Below, in pieces: positions 1-6,855 of a stretch of 8,173 nucleotides of DNA; the stretch's first letter is position 1, and the number at the start of each line of letters is the position of its first letter. A program made the position numbers and the translations under genes. The notes beneath the pieces are model-generated. The model did not search any database, had not been told where the DNA came from, and saw nothing but the letters and a program-made list of their open reading frames with translations. The DNA comes from an uncultured Campylobacter sp. Its GTDB lineage: Bacteria; Campylobacterota; Campylobacteria; Campylobacterales; Campylobacteraceae. Location: NCBI RefSeq assembly GCF_938045595.1, contig NZ_CALIBB010000209.1, forward strand, positions 1-8,173, in the 5' to 3' direction.

Positions 1-3000
1 CTGACCGAGGTCTTTTTTCTGCACCGCCTTGCCACCTGCGGTAAATTGCGCGATCGAGCCGCGGCGGCTAGCTTTGGAGCTCTGTCCGCCGGTGTTTGAA
101 TAAACCTCCGTATCCAGTACCAGCACGTTTACGTCCTCGCCGGTAGCCAGCACGTGATCGAGGCCGCCGTAGCCGATGTCGTAGGCCCAGCCGTCGCCGC
201 CGATGATCCACTGCGATTTTTTGTTTAGATACTGCTTCAGCTCTAAAATTTCACGAACCCCGGGCGCGTCCAAATTTTGTTCTAGTAGCGGCACCAGCCT
301 ATCTCTAATCTGAGCGGATTTTAGCGTATCGTCTCTGTTTTCGATCCAGTCGTGATAAAGCGCCTTTAGCGCGTTTGGCACGCTTGAGAGCGAGCCTAGC
401 ATCAGATCCTCGACCTTATGGCGCAGCGTCTCGCTTGCGATCTTCATTCCTAGCCCGAACTCGGCGTTATCCTCAAAAAGCGAGTTCGCCCACGCGACGC
501 CGCGGCCGTTCTCGTCCTTGCGGTACGGCATAGAAGGTGCCGATCCTCCGTATATCGAGCTACAGCCCGTGGCGTTGGCTACGATCATATGATCGCCGAA
601 AAGTCGCGTGATCAGCGTGATATACGGCGTCTCGCCGCATCCGGGGCACGCGCCGTGAAATTCAAAATACGGGCGCGCAAATCCCACGCCCTTGACGCTT
701 GATCTGTCCATCAAATCGTCTTTGTATCTTACGTGCTCGAATAAAAAGTCTGCGCTTTCTTGCTCGCCCTTCGCGAGTTCTTCTTCAAGCGGCACCATGA
801 CGAGCGATTTTTCCTTGCTCGGGCAGTTTTCGGCGCAGAGCGCGCAGCCCGTGCAATCTAGCGGGCTTACTTGGATCTTGTATTTTAGCCCCTTCAGCTC
901 CTTGCCCTTGGCTTCTAGCAGGTGCTCTTTTAAATTTAAAGGCGCGGCGGCCTCGTCCTTTTCGTCTAGCAAAAACGCTCTGATTACTGCGTGCGGGCAG
1001 ACGAAGGCGCACTGGTTGCACTGGATGCAGTTTTGCTCGATCCATTTAGGCACCATGACGCCCACGCCGCGCTTTTCAAATCGCGTCGTGCCCGCGTCAA
1101 ACCCGCCGTCCTCGTGTCCTAAAAACGCCGACACCGGCAAGCTATCGCCGCGCGCTACGTTCATCGGCTTTACGATCTTTTCTATAAATTCGTCGCCCTT
1201 GTATTTATCGTTCGTATCCGCCGCGTCATCTTTTAAATTTACCCACGCAGGATCGATCGCTACCTGCACCAAAGCGTCCGCGCCCCTATCGATCGCGTCG
1301 CAGTTCATCGCCACGACCGCCTCGCCCTTTTTGGCGTAGGTTTTCTTGGCGTATTCCTTCATATAGCTCTGCGCCTGCTCGAACGGAATGATGCCGCTAA
1401 GCTTGAAAAACGCCGATTGCATGATCGTATTGGTGCGGCCTCCGAGCCCTATATCGCGTGCTAGTTTGGTGGCGTTTAGAATGTAAAATTTTACCCGTCT
1501 TTGGGCTAGAATTTTTTTGACCTTGTTCGGAAGCTTTGCCGCCGTCTGCTCGGCATCCCAGATGGAATTTAAAAGGAAGGTGCCGCCTTCGCGGATGCCG
1601 CCGATGACGTCGTAGATGTCCAGATACGCAGCGACCGAGCAGGCGACGAAATGCGGATTTGAGACGAGATAGGTCGAGCGGATCGGTCTTTTGCCGAAGC
1701 GCAGGTGCGAGCGCGTGTAGCCGCCCGATTTTTTGCTGTCGTAGGCGAAATACGCCTGCGCATAAAGATCGGTCTTGTCGCCAATGATTTTGACGGAATT
1801 TTTATTCGCGCCCACGGTGCCGTCCGCGCCCAGGCCATAAAACAAGCACTCTATCTCATCCTCGTAGCCGAGCGAAATTTTATCTCCCACGGGTAGAGAT
1901 AGATGAGTCACATCGTCGTTGATGCCGATCGTAAAGCCGTTTTTAGGCTCGTCCGCCTTTAAATTTTCATACACGGCGATTAGCTGGGCCGGATCAACGT
2001 CCTTAGAGCTTAGACCGTAGCGACCGCCCACGATGAGTGGGGCGTCCTCGTGCCCGTAAAATGCGGCTTTTATATCCAGATACAGCGGCTCGCCGAGACT
2101 GCCCGGCTCCTTCGTGCGGTCGAGCACGGCGATTTTACGCACGCTTTTAGGCATCGCGGCGAAGAGATATTTGAGGCTGAAAGGCCTGTAGAGATGCACT
2201 TTTAGCACGCCTACTTTCTCGCCCTTCGCGTTTAGATGATCGACCACCTCCTCAAGGGCTTGATTGACCGAGCCCATCGCGACGATCACGCGCTGCGGCT
2301 CACTTGCGCCGTAATAGACGAAAGGCGCGTACGGCCGCCCCGTGATCTTTGAAATTTCGCTCATATACTCCGCGACGATGTCCGGAAGCGCGTCGTAAAA
2401 TTTATTAACTAGCTCGCGCGTCTGAAAATATACGTCGTCGTTTTGCGCCGTGCCGCGAGTTTTAGGATGCTCGGAGTTTAGCGCGTTAGCTCTAAATTTA
2501 CGCACGGCCTCGCGATCGAGCAGGCGATCAAACTCGGCATAGTCCATCACCTCGATCTTTTGAATTTCATGGCTCGTGCGAAATCCGTCGAAAAAGTGCA
2601 AAAACGGCACGCGCCCCTTAATCGCCGCAAGATGCGCGATACCGCCCAGATCCATCACCTCCTGCACGCTGTCGCTTGCAAGCATCGCAAAGCCGCTTTG
2701 GCGACAGGCATAGACGTCTTGGTGATCGCCGAAGATGGAGAGCGCCTGCGCCGCAAGCGCGCGCGCCGCGACGTGAATGACGCCCGGAAGCATCTGGCCC
2801 GCGATCTTGTACATATTTGGAATTTTTAGCAAAAGCCCCTGCGATGCGGTGTACGTCGTCGTAAGCGCGCCCGCTTGGAGTGAGCCGTGCACGGTGCCCG
2901 CCGCGCCGCCCTCGCTTTGCATTTCGACTACTTTAACGGGCATGCCGAAGAGGTTTTTCTTGCCCTGCGACGCCCAAATATCGGTGTAATCCGCCATAGG

Positions 3001-3102
3001 CGAGCTAGGCGTGATCGGATAGATGCCCGCGACCTCGGTAAAGGCGTATGAGACGTAAGCCGCTGCCTCGTTTCCGTCCATCGTTTTCATAACTTTTGCC
3101 AT
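1..3102 (-). CDS. nifJ: Pyruvate:ferredoxin (flavodoxin) oxidoreductase, partial (C-terminus beyond window)
   Basis: Single-chain PFOR, a cytoplasmic enzyme that oxidatively decarboxylates pyruvate with CoA to acetyl-CoA and CO2 and reduces ferredoxin or flavodoxin. I translated the minus strand from the ATG at 3102: 1034 codons with no stop. The homodimeric family is about 1170-1230 residues, so roughly 150 residues are missing at the left edge. Seen: YPITPSSPM (28-36) with Thr31, plus Glu64 and Arg114, the positions used for pyruvate in the Desulfovibrio africanus enzyme; GLGADGTVGANK (423-434) in the CoA-binding region; two ferredoxin-type clusters, C692/695/698/702 and C750/753/756/760, each ending CP; CPGC (819-822) and C847 as proximal-cluster ligands; and a TPP site, GDGWAYDIG (969-977) to NTGGQ (1003-1007). 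The fourth proximal Cys lies beyond the edge. An AAGGA ribosome site (3109-3113) six bases from the ATG fixes the start. It is divergent from sotB. No frameshift was seen. Confidence 0.97.
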   Translation of the reverse strand, partial: MAKVMKTMDGNEAAAYVSYAFTEVAGIYPITPSSPMADYTDIWASQGKKNLFGMPVKVVEMQSEGGAAGTVHGSLQAGALTTTYTASQGLLLKIPNMYKIAGQMLPGVIHVAARALAAQALSIFGDHQDVYACRQSGFAMLASDSVQEVMDLGGIAHLAAIKGRVPFLHFFDGFRTSHEIQKIEVMDYAEFDRLLDREAVRKFRANALNSEHPKTRGTAQNDDVYFQTRELVNKFYDALPDIVAEYMSEISKITGRPYAPFVYYGASEPQRVIVAMGSVNQALEEVVDHLNAKGEKVGVLKVHLYRPFSLKYLFAAMPKSVRKIAVLDRTKEPGSLGEPLYLDIKAAFYGHEDAPLIVGGRYGLSSKDVDPAQLIAVYENLKADEPKNGFTIGINDDVTHLSLPVGDKISLGYEDEIECLFYGLGADGTVGANKNSVKIIGDKTDLYAQAYFAYDSKKSGGYTRSHLRFGKRPIRSTYLVSNPHFVACSVAAYLDIYDVIGGIREGGTFLLNSIWDAEQTAAKLPNKVKKILAQRRVKFYILNATKLARDIGLGGRTNTIMQSAFFKLSGIIPFEQAQSYMKEYAKKTYAKKGEAVVAMNCDAIDRGADALVQVAIDPAWVNLKDDAADTNDKYKGDEFIEKIVKPMNVARGDSLPVSAFLGHEDGGFDAGTTRFEKRGVGVMVPKWIEQNCIQCNQCAFVCPHAVIRAFLLDEKDEAAAPLNLKEHLLEAKGKELKGLKYKIQVSPLDCTGCALCAENCPSKEKSLVMVPLEEELAKGEQESADFLFEHVRYKDDLMDRSSVKGVGFARPYFEFHGACPGCGETPYITLITRLFGDHMIVANATGCSSIYGGSAPSMPYRKDENGRGVAWANSLFEDNAEFGLGMKIASETLRHKVEDLMLGSLSSVPNALKALYHDWIENRDDTLKSAQIRDRLVPLLEQNLDAPGVREILELKQYLNKKSQWIIGGDGWAYDIGYGGLDHVLATGEDVNVLVLDTEVYSNTGGQSSKASRRGSIAQFTAGGKAVQKKDLGQ

Positions 3103-3108
3103 TTTTCG

Positions 3109-3113
3109 TCCTT
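3109..3113 (-). promoter_or_regulatory. Ribosome binding site of nifJ
   Basis: The minus strand reads AAGGA here, six bases before the ATG at 3102. It supports this start, which also gives the normal PFOR N-terminus and family residue numbering. Confidence 0.75.
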
Positions 3114-3134
3114 TGGAATTATCAAATTTCACTA

Positions 3135-3140
3135 ATTTTA
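3135..3140 (-). promoter_or_regulatory. Possible -10 element of nifJ
   Basis: The minus strand reads TAAAAT here, one mismatch from TATAAT, about 30 bases before the nifJ ATG and with T-rich sequence upstream, as Campylobacter sigma-70 promoters often have instead of a -35 box. The spacer is AT-rich throughout, so a chance match is quite possible. Confidence 0.3.
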
Positions 3141-3184
3141 CATATTTATTGCTTAAAAATTTAAATGCTTCGCAAACCGAATAA

Positions 3185-3364
3185 AATTCTAAAGCTTTAT
3201 CACAGCAGGCGGGCTACAAGCGCGATCTGCTGGCAGTTTTAGACGAGCATTGCGGACGATTTGAGACGAGCTCTTTCACCGCCTTGAAAATAAATTTTGC
3301 ATACTTTAAGCGCAGATCGCGAGCAGCGGTAGAGATTAAATGCAAATTTAGCCGTCTGGCTTGA
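3185..3364 (+). pseudogene. Possible gene remnant, unidentified
   Basis: From just after a TAA at 3182 the plus strand is open for 59 codons to a TGA at 3362-3364. Codons from about 3209 to 3285 use mostly G or C in the third position, like the real genes here and unlike the surrounding spacer. They read as a plausible soluble protein segment (GYKRDLLAVLDEHCGRFE). There is no ATG at its head and no ribosome binding site, and the second half becomes AT-rich. I do not recognise the family. It may be the decayed tail of a lost gene or chance. Confidence 0.15.
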
Positions 3365-3735
3365 AATTCTGACCCAAATATCAAATGACGGGAATACGCG
3401 AAAATTAAGAAATTTAAAAATGTACTTGCCACAAGATAAAAAGACTTCATATCGCAACAAGACTGGATAATAAATTTGCCACTAACAAAGCTTTAACCGC
3501 CATACGCATCCAAGCTCGACGTAGCGAAATTTTATTTATGGCTTATAACATCGCAGCATATAAAATTTCAGCGCATTCTGCCAAATATAAGGAATTTTAC
3601 TGCCTCCTGCCGAGCGCAGCGCAAATTTCATTTTAAATTTTCACTGGTCGATCGCTACGTGAATTTTACCCCATGCGACTTTGCGTTTTGAGCGTAAATT
3701 CTATTTCCGCAAGCTGCGCGGAGGATAAATTTAGC

Positions 3736-3741
3736 TATAAT
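3736..3741 (+). promoter_or_regulatory. -10 promoter element of sotB
   Basis: A perfect TATAAT preceded by TTTAGC, the usual look of a Campylobacter vegetative promoter. It lies about 140 bases before the sotB ATG, so the transcript would begin near 3748 and carry an untranslated leader of roughly 130 bases. No -35 box was seen, which is normal in this group. Confidence 0.6.
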
Positions 3742-3773
3742 CCCCCGTTTAGAATTTAGCGCGGCACGTATAT

Positions 3774-3884
3774 ATGGCGCGGAATTTTAAAATTTTAAAA
3801 TTTCAAGCAGAACTCGAAAAGCTAAAAACCGCTAAATGCGCTAAACTTAAAGCCAAATTTAAAAGCCCAAAGGAAAACCGATGA
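3774..3884 (+). CDS. Possible 36-codon leader ORF overlapping the sotB start (ATGA)
   Basis: An ATG at 3774 opens 36 codons ending in TGA at 3882-3884, which shares the ATGA with the sotB start codon. It lies just downstream of the TATAAT at 3736. The predicted peptide is very basic (10 Lys) with a single Cys and a heptad-like stretch (FQAELEKLKTAKCAKLKAKF). If translated, ribosomes would finish on top of the sotB start, which could couple the two. Against it: no Shine-Dalgarno precedes the ATG, and lysine richness is what A-rich spacer would encode by chance. I treat it as a candidate regulatory ORF only. Confidence 0.25.
   Translation: MARNFKILKFQAELEKLKTAKCAKLKAKFKSPKENR
3869..3874 (+). 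promoter_or_regulatory. Ribosome binding site of sotB
   Basis: AAAGGA, six bases before the ATG at 3881; it fixes this start. It lies inside the possible leader ORF, so translation of that ORF could affect access to it. Confidence 0.75.
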
Positions 3885-5044
3885 ACGTCCATAAAATCGC
3901 TTACACGAGAGTTATCGCGCTGGCGTTTGCCGCCTTTATTTTTAACACGACGGAATTTATCCCCGTGGCTCTGCTAAGCGACATCGCGGCGGATTTTAGC
4001 ATGGACGTTACTGGCACGGGGCTAATCATCACGATCTACGCGTGGGCGGTGAGCATCCTTTCGCTGCCGCTGATGCTGCTAACCTCAAAGCTCGAGCGCA
4101 AGAGATTGCTTTTGCGGCTTTTCGCGCTATTTACGCTAAGCCACGCCCTGGCTGCCATTGCGTGGAATTTTGCCGTTTTGGTAATCGCGCGACTAGGCAT
4201 CGCGATTTCGCACGCGATCTTTTGGTCGATCACCTCATCGCTCGTCGTGCGCCTAGCGCCGATAAATAAAGGCTCGCAGGCTATCGGCATGCTGGCTTTG
4301 GGCACTTCGCTAGCGATGGTTTTGGGGCTTCCTTTGGGGCGCGTGGTCGGCGAGCTTTTGGGCTGGAGAATTACGTTTTTTGCGATCGGCGCGCTTGCGG
4401 CGGCGGAGGCGCTGTTTCTTTGGAAAATTTTACCGTTTTTGCCAAGCAGGCGCGCGGGCTCTCTTGCGAGCTTGCCGATGCTTGCAAAGCGCCCTATGCT
4501 GCTTGCTTTGTATCTGCTGACGTTTTTGATCGTAGGCGCGCATTTTACGACCTATAGCTACGTCGAGCCCTTCGTAGCGAAATTTAACCCTGCAGGCGAT
4601 CACTTCGTAACCTACGTCCTGCTTGCATTCGGTGCTTCTGGAATCGCTGCGAGCGTGCTTTTTTCAAAGCTTTATCGCCATTTTCCAAACGCCTTTTTAA
4701 TCTGCTCGATCCTCTTTATCCTAGCCTCGGTGCTGACGTTAAAAGCTTTTGTCGCAAATGACGCGGCGCTGCTGCTCGCAGCTTTCGTCTGGGGAGTGGG
4801 AATTTTTGGCTTTGGGCTTTGTTTGCAGATTAGGGTTTTGGCGCTGGCTCCGGATGCTACCGACGTCGCGATATCGATCTACTCGGCAATCTATAACGTA
4901 GGCATCGGCGGCGGAGCGCTTTTGGGGCATCAGATCGCAACGAAATTCGGGCTTGAGCACATAGGCGAGGCAGGCGCGATACTGGGCGCGCTAGGGCTTG
5001 CAAGCTACCTCTATGCAAGTGTGAAATTCACAGCGAAAAAATAG
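3881..5044 (+). CDS. sotB: MFS exporter of the SotB (YdeA) sugar-efflux family
   Basis: A 387-residue inner-membrane protein with about 12 hydrophobic segments, a proton-driven major facilitator exporter. It tracks E. coli SotB (396 residues, L-arabinose/IPTG efflux) from end to end. TM1 contains FIFNTTEFIPVALL (20-32 and neighbours). The TM2-3 loop is LTSKLERKRLL (67-77, motif A-like). TM4 has HAIFWSITSSLVVRLAP (111-127), followed by AMVLGLPLGRVVGELLGWR (145-163). The second half has YSYVEPFV (225-232) and LALAPDATDVA (320-330), and the end has NVGIGGGALLG (339-349). Family membership is clear; the substrate is not. Campylobacters use few sugars, so export of another small metabolite or a drug is as likely. 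It stands alone between divergent nifJ and convergent ttdB, with its own promoter. GC-rich codon use matches its neighbours. Confidence 0.92.
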   Translation: MNVHKIAYTRVIALAFAAFIFNTTEFIPVALLSDIAADFSMDVTGTGLIITIYAWAVSILSLPLMLLTSKLERKRLLLRLFALFTLSHALAAIAWNFAVLVIARLGIAISHAIFWSITSSLVVRLAPINKGSQAIGMLALGTSLAMVLGLPLGRVVGELLGWRITFFAIGALAAAEALFLWKILPFLPSRRAGSLASLPMLAKRPMLLALYLLTFLIVGAHFTTYSYVEPFVAKFNPAGDHFVTYVLLAFGASGIAASVLFSKLYRHFPNAFLICSILFILASVLTLKAFVANDAALLLAAFVWGVGIFGFGLCLQIRVLALAPDATDVAISIYSAIYNVGIGGGALLGHQIATKFGLEHIGEAGAILGALGLASYLYASVKFTAKK

Positions 5045-5062
5045 CGCTAAATTTTACGAAAA

Positions 5063-5093
5063 AGCTTCGGCAAGCTCGCGGAGCGTCGTTTTT
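5063..5093 (+). terminator. Weak terminator-like sequence after sotB
   Basis: Nineteen bases after the sotB stop, AGCTT-CGGC-AAGCT (5063-5076) can pair. An overlapping alternative, GCTC-GCG-GAGC (5074-5084), is followed by GTCG and five T (5089-5093). The stems are only 4-5 bp, so this is tentative. Confidence 0.25.
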
Positions 5094-5242
5094 AAAGCTT
5101 GTATTTTAGAAAATAGCAGCTTTATGGGTTTAAATTTTTAAAATTTATCCCTCGCGATTAGCTAAATTTGCAGATAAATTTAATCTCGCGCCTAACTCCG
5201 CCGTCTGTTTTATTGATCGTCCGCTCTATCCGCCCAAAGCCC

Positions 5243-5277
5243 TTAAAATTTACCCTCGCTAGAGCGATAAATTTTAA
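5243..5277. terminator. Probable bidirectional terminator hairpin between sotB and ttdB
   Basis: Outer arms TTAAAATTTA (5243-5252) and TAAATTTTAA (5268-5277) are perfectly complementary. An inner stem TCGC (5256-5259) pairs with GCGA (5264-5267) around the loop TAGA, leaving CCC (5253-5255) as a bulge: 14 pairs in all. It begins 65 bases after the ttdB stop on the minus strand and about 200 bases after the sotB stop on the plus strand. On either strand the descending arm contains a run of three or four T, not a long U tract, so efficiency is uncertain. Confidence 0.4.
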
Positions 5278-5341
5278 AATTTAGTGGCAGGGCGTAAAAA
5301 TTTAAGGCGTACAAATTAAAACCCAAACCGCTAAAATTTAA

Positions 5342-5959
5342 CTACTTTATAAACCCCACCTGCGGTAAAATTTCAGCTAGCGCCGCGTCCTTTTTCTCGT
5401 TAAATTTGACCTTGTTCTGCTCAAAAAGGTTATTTCCGTGCGCGTCTATCGAGACGATGAGCGGACCAAACTCCTTCACGCGGCACTTCCACAGCGTCTC
5501 GGGCATCCCAAGCTCCGTCCAGTCCGCACCCTCGATCTCCTCGACCTGCGTCGCGGCCACCACCGCGCAGCCTGCGGGAAATACGCAGTGTATCGCGCCA
5601 AACTCCTTGCAGCCGCTCATCGTGCCCTCGCCCATACCGCCTTTGCCCACTATCAGGCGCACGCCCGTTTTAGCGATAAATTCGCGCTCAAATTTCTCCA
5701 TCCGCATGCTAGTAGTGGGCCCGACCGAGACCATTTCAAAGCTTTCTTTGCCGCCGTCTGTTTTTCTGATGATGGGCCCCGCATGCAAGATCGCGCCGCC
5801 TGCTATATCTAGCGGCAGCTCGCGGCCCTCCTGCACGACGCGTCTGTGCGGTACGTCGCGGCAGGTGACGATGTGCCCGGTTAGATAGATCACGTCGCCG
5901 ATTTTGATATCCGCTAGATCCTCGGGCGCGATCGGCGTGGTTAAAATTTTCTTACTCAT
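5342..5959 (-). CDS. ttdB: L(+)-tartrate dehydratase / class I fumarase-type hydro-lyase, beta subunit
   Basis: A 205-residue C-terminal-domain subunit of the two-subunit class I hydro-lyases; E. coli TtdB has 201. With the alpha subunit it dehydrates a 2-hydroxy-dicarboxylate in the cytoplasm: L(+)-tartrate to oxaloacetate, or malate to fumarate in fumarase members. It begins MSKKILTTPIAPEDL, then has GDVIYLTG (21-28), RDVPHRR (34-40), HAGPIIRK (59-66), VGPTTSMRM (79-87), GKGGMG (105-110), FPAGCAVVAATQVEEIE (127-143), WTELGMPE (147-154) and EFGPLIVSID (163-172) with GNNL (175-178). These line up with TtdB nearly throughout and supply substrate-binding Arg, Lys and Thr residues. The start overlaps the ttdA stop as ATGA, and AAGGAG lies eight bases upstream, so expression is coupled to ttdA. 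Resemblance favours the Ttd name, but fumarase activity cannot be excluded. Confidence 0.9.
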   Translation of the reverse strand: MSKKILTTPIAPEDLADIKIGDVIYLTGHIVTCRDVPHRRVVQEGRELPLDIAGGAILHAGPIIRKTDGGKESFEMVSVGPTTSMRMEKFEREFIAKTGVRLIVGKGGMGEGTMSGCKEFGAIHCVFPAGCAVVAATQVEEIEGADWTELGMPETLWKCRVKEFGPLIVSIDAHGNNLFEQNKVKFNEKKDAALAEILPQVGFIK

Positions 5960-6855
5960 AGCGCGAACTCCTTGTGCGATTTTACGGCAAAATTTAGCTG
6001 CTCATCCCAGACGATGTGGCCTTTGCGGTGCGACCAGCAGCCTACGTTTACGGCGACGGCGATGACGCTAGGATGGCGGGCGCAGTTTTCGATATGCACG
6101 CCCATCACGGAGCTTGCGCCGCTCATGCCTTGCGGGCCCAGGCCGATTTTATTTATACCCTCTTCGAGTAGTTTTTCGGTTAGCGCGGCTCGGTCGTTTG
6201 GATTATGCGAGCCAAGAGGTCTCATCAGCGCTTTTTTAGATAGTAGCGACGCCACGTCAATCGAGGTACCCACGCCCACGCCGACTAGCAGCGGCGGACA
6301 GGCGTTTATGCCGTAGCTGGTCATTATGTCCATGACGAATTTCACGACGCCCTCGTAGCCCATGCCCGGCATCAGCACGGTCGCCTTGCCGGGCAGGCTA
6401 CAGCCGCCGCCCGCCATATAGGTGTGTATCTCGCACTCGCTGCTTTGCGGCACGATCTCCCAAAATACGCTCGGCGTGCCCTTGCCGACGTTTTTGCCGG
6501 TGTTGTACTCGTCAAATGTCTCGACGCTATTGTGGCGCAGCGGAGCCTCGCGCGTCGCCCGCAGTACGGCCTCTCGCAGCAGTTCCTCGAGCTCGCCGAT
6601 GAGCGGGAAGTTCGCTCCGCAGCGCACGAAAAACTGAATCACGCCCGTATCCTGGCAGGACGGACGGTCTAGCTCCTTTGCAAGGCGCTGGTTTTCAAAC
6701 ATCGTTTTGTAGATTTCTCTCGCTAGCGGCTGCGTCTCGCGCTCGGCGAGCTCCCGCAGCTTCGCCGTCACGTCGTCGGGCAGCACCTTGCCCGTGTAGC
6801 CGACGAATTTCGCCATAACCTCGGTCATCTTTTGAACGGCTTTTTGTTTATCCAT
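5956..6855 (-). CDS. ttdA: L(+)-tartrate dehydratase / class I fumarase-type hydro-lyase, alpha subunit
   Basis: A 299-residue [4Fe-4S] subunit (E. coli TtdA is 303); oxygen-sensitive and cytoplasmic, the partner of TtdB. Cluster Cys candidates, by comparison with class I fumarase, are C67 (SCQDTG), C186 (NACPPLLVGVG) and C273 (VGCWSHR). Other family blocks are APLRHNSVETFDEYNTGKN (104-122), MAGGGCSLPG (147-156) with LMPGMGYEGVVKFV (161-174), and IGLGPQGMSGASSVMGVHIE (237-256). The MAGGGC block matches TtdA more closely than the GGGSEN block of many fumarases. Start choice: AAGGAG five bases before the ATG at 6855 is an excellent ribosome site. A start nine codons upstream (6882) is in frame but has no such site and would overlap the preceding gene by 35 bases. 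At the chosen start the overlap with the DUF2809 gene is 8 bases, and the stop overlaps ttdB by 4. Substrate (tartrate or malate/fumarate) is not settled by sequence. Confidence 0.9.
   Translation of the reverse strand: MDKQKAVQKMTEVMAKFVGYTGKVLPDDVTAKLRELAERETQPLAREIYKTMFENQRLAKELDRPSCQDTGVIQFFVRCGANFPLIGELEELLREAVLRATREAPLRHNSVETFDEYNTGKNVGKGTPSVFWEIVPQSSECEIHTYMAGGGCSLPGKATVLMPGMGYEGVVKFVMDIMTSYGINACPPLLVGVGVGTSIDVASLLSKKALMRPLGSHNPNDRAALTEKLLEEGINKIGLGPQGMSGASSVMGVHIENCARHPSVIAVAVNVGCWSHRKGHIVWDEQLNFAVKSHKEFAL

Larger units (their letters stand above)
3103..3880. other. Long divergent intergenic region between nifJ and sotB
   Basis: About 780 bases separate the two divergent genes. The region is AT-rich with scattered AAATTT words. 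It holds a possible -10 for nifJ at its left end, a clear TATAAT and a possible short leader ORF at its right end, and a 10-bp inverted repeat (CGCGATCTGC at 3221-3230, GCAGATCGCG at 3312-3321). A coding-looking stretch with no convincing start lies at 3185-3364. The minus-strand reading frames of 70-80 codons between 3214 and 3460 lack family resemblance and a ribosome site and are not called as genes. I saw no tRNA, riboswitch or IS end. Confidence 0.7.
5045..5341. other. Convergent intergenic region between sotB and ttdB
   Basis: About 300 bases with no gene on either strand. It is AT-rich, with repeated TAAAATTTA words and at least two dyad symmetries, the better one at 5243-5277. A second imperfect dyad joins 5153-5160 (CGCGATTA) with 5181-5190 (TAATCTCGCG, two-base bulge), with AAATTT words in its loop. 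The region's role is probably transcription termination from both sides. Confidence 0.65.

Noticed and set aside
692..1339. A 215-codon plus-strand frame and shorter frames inside 1-3102
   Set aside because: They lie opposite the PFOR gene, whose frame shows continuous family motifs; the plus-strand products are Ser/Ala-rich mirror translations with no family resemblance.
3221..3321. 10-bp inverted repeat as the ends of a mobile element
   Set aside because: The arms are short and 81 bases apart, with no transposase, no target duplication and no longer match; with this much sequence such a pair is not unlikely by chance.
3214..3460. Two overlapping minus-strand frames of 73-78 codons in the nifJ-sotB spacer
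   Set aside because: No ribosome binding site, no recognisable family, AT-rich codons, and they overlap each other in different frames.
5406..5888. Plus-strand frames of 124-160 codons opposite ttdB, and similar ones opposite ttdA
   Set aside because: Antisense shadows of strongly supported genes; no ribosome site and no family match.
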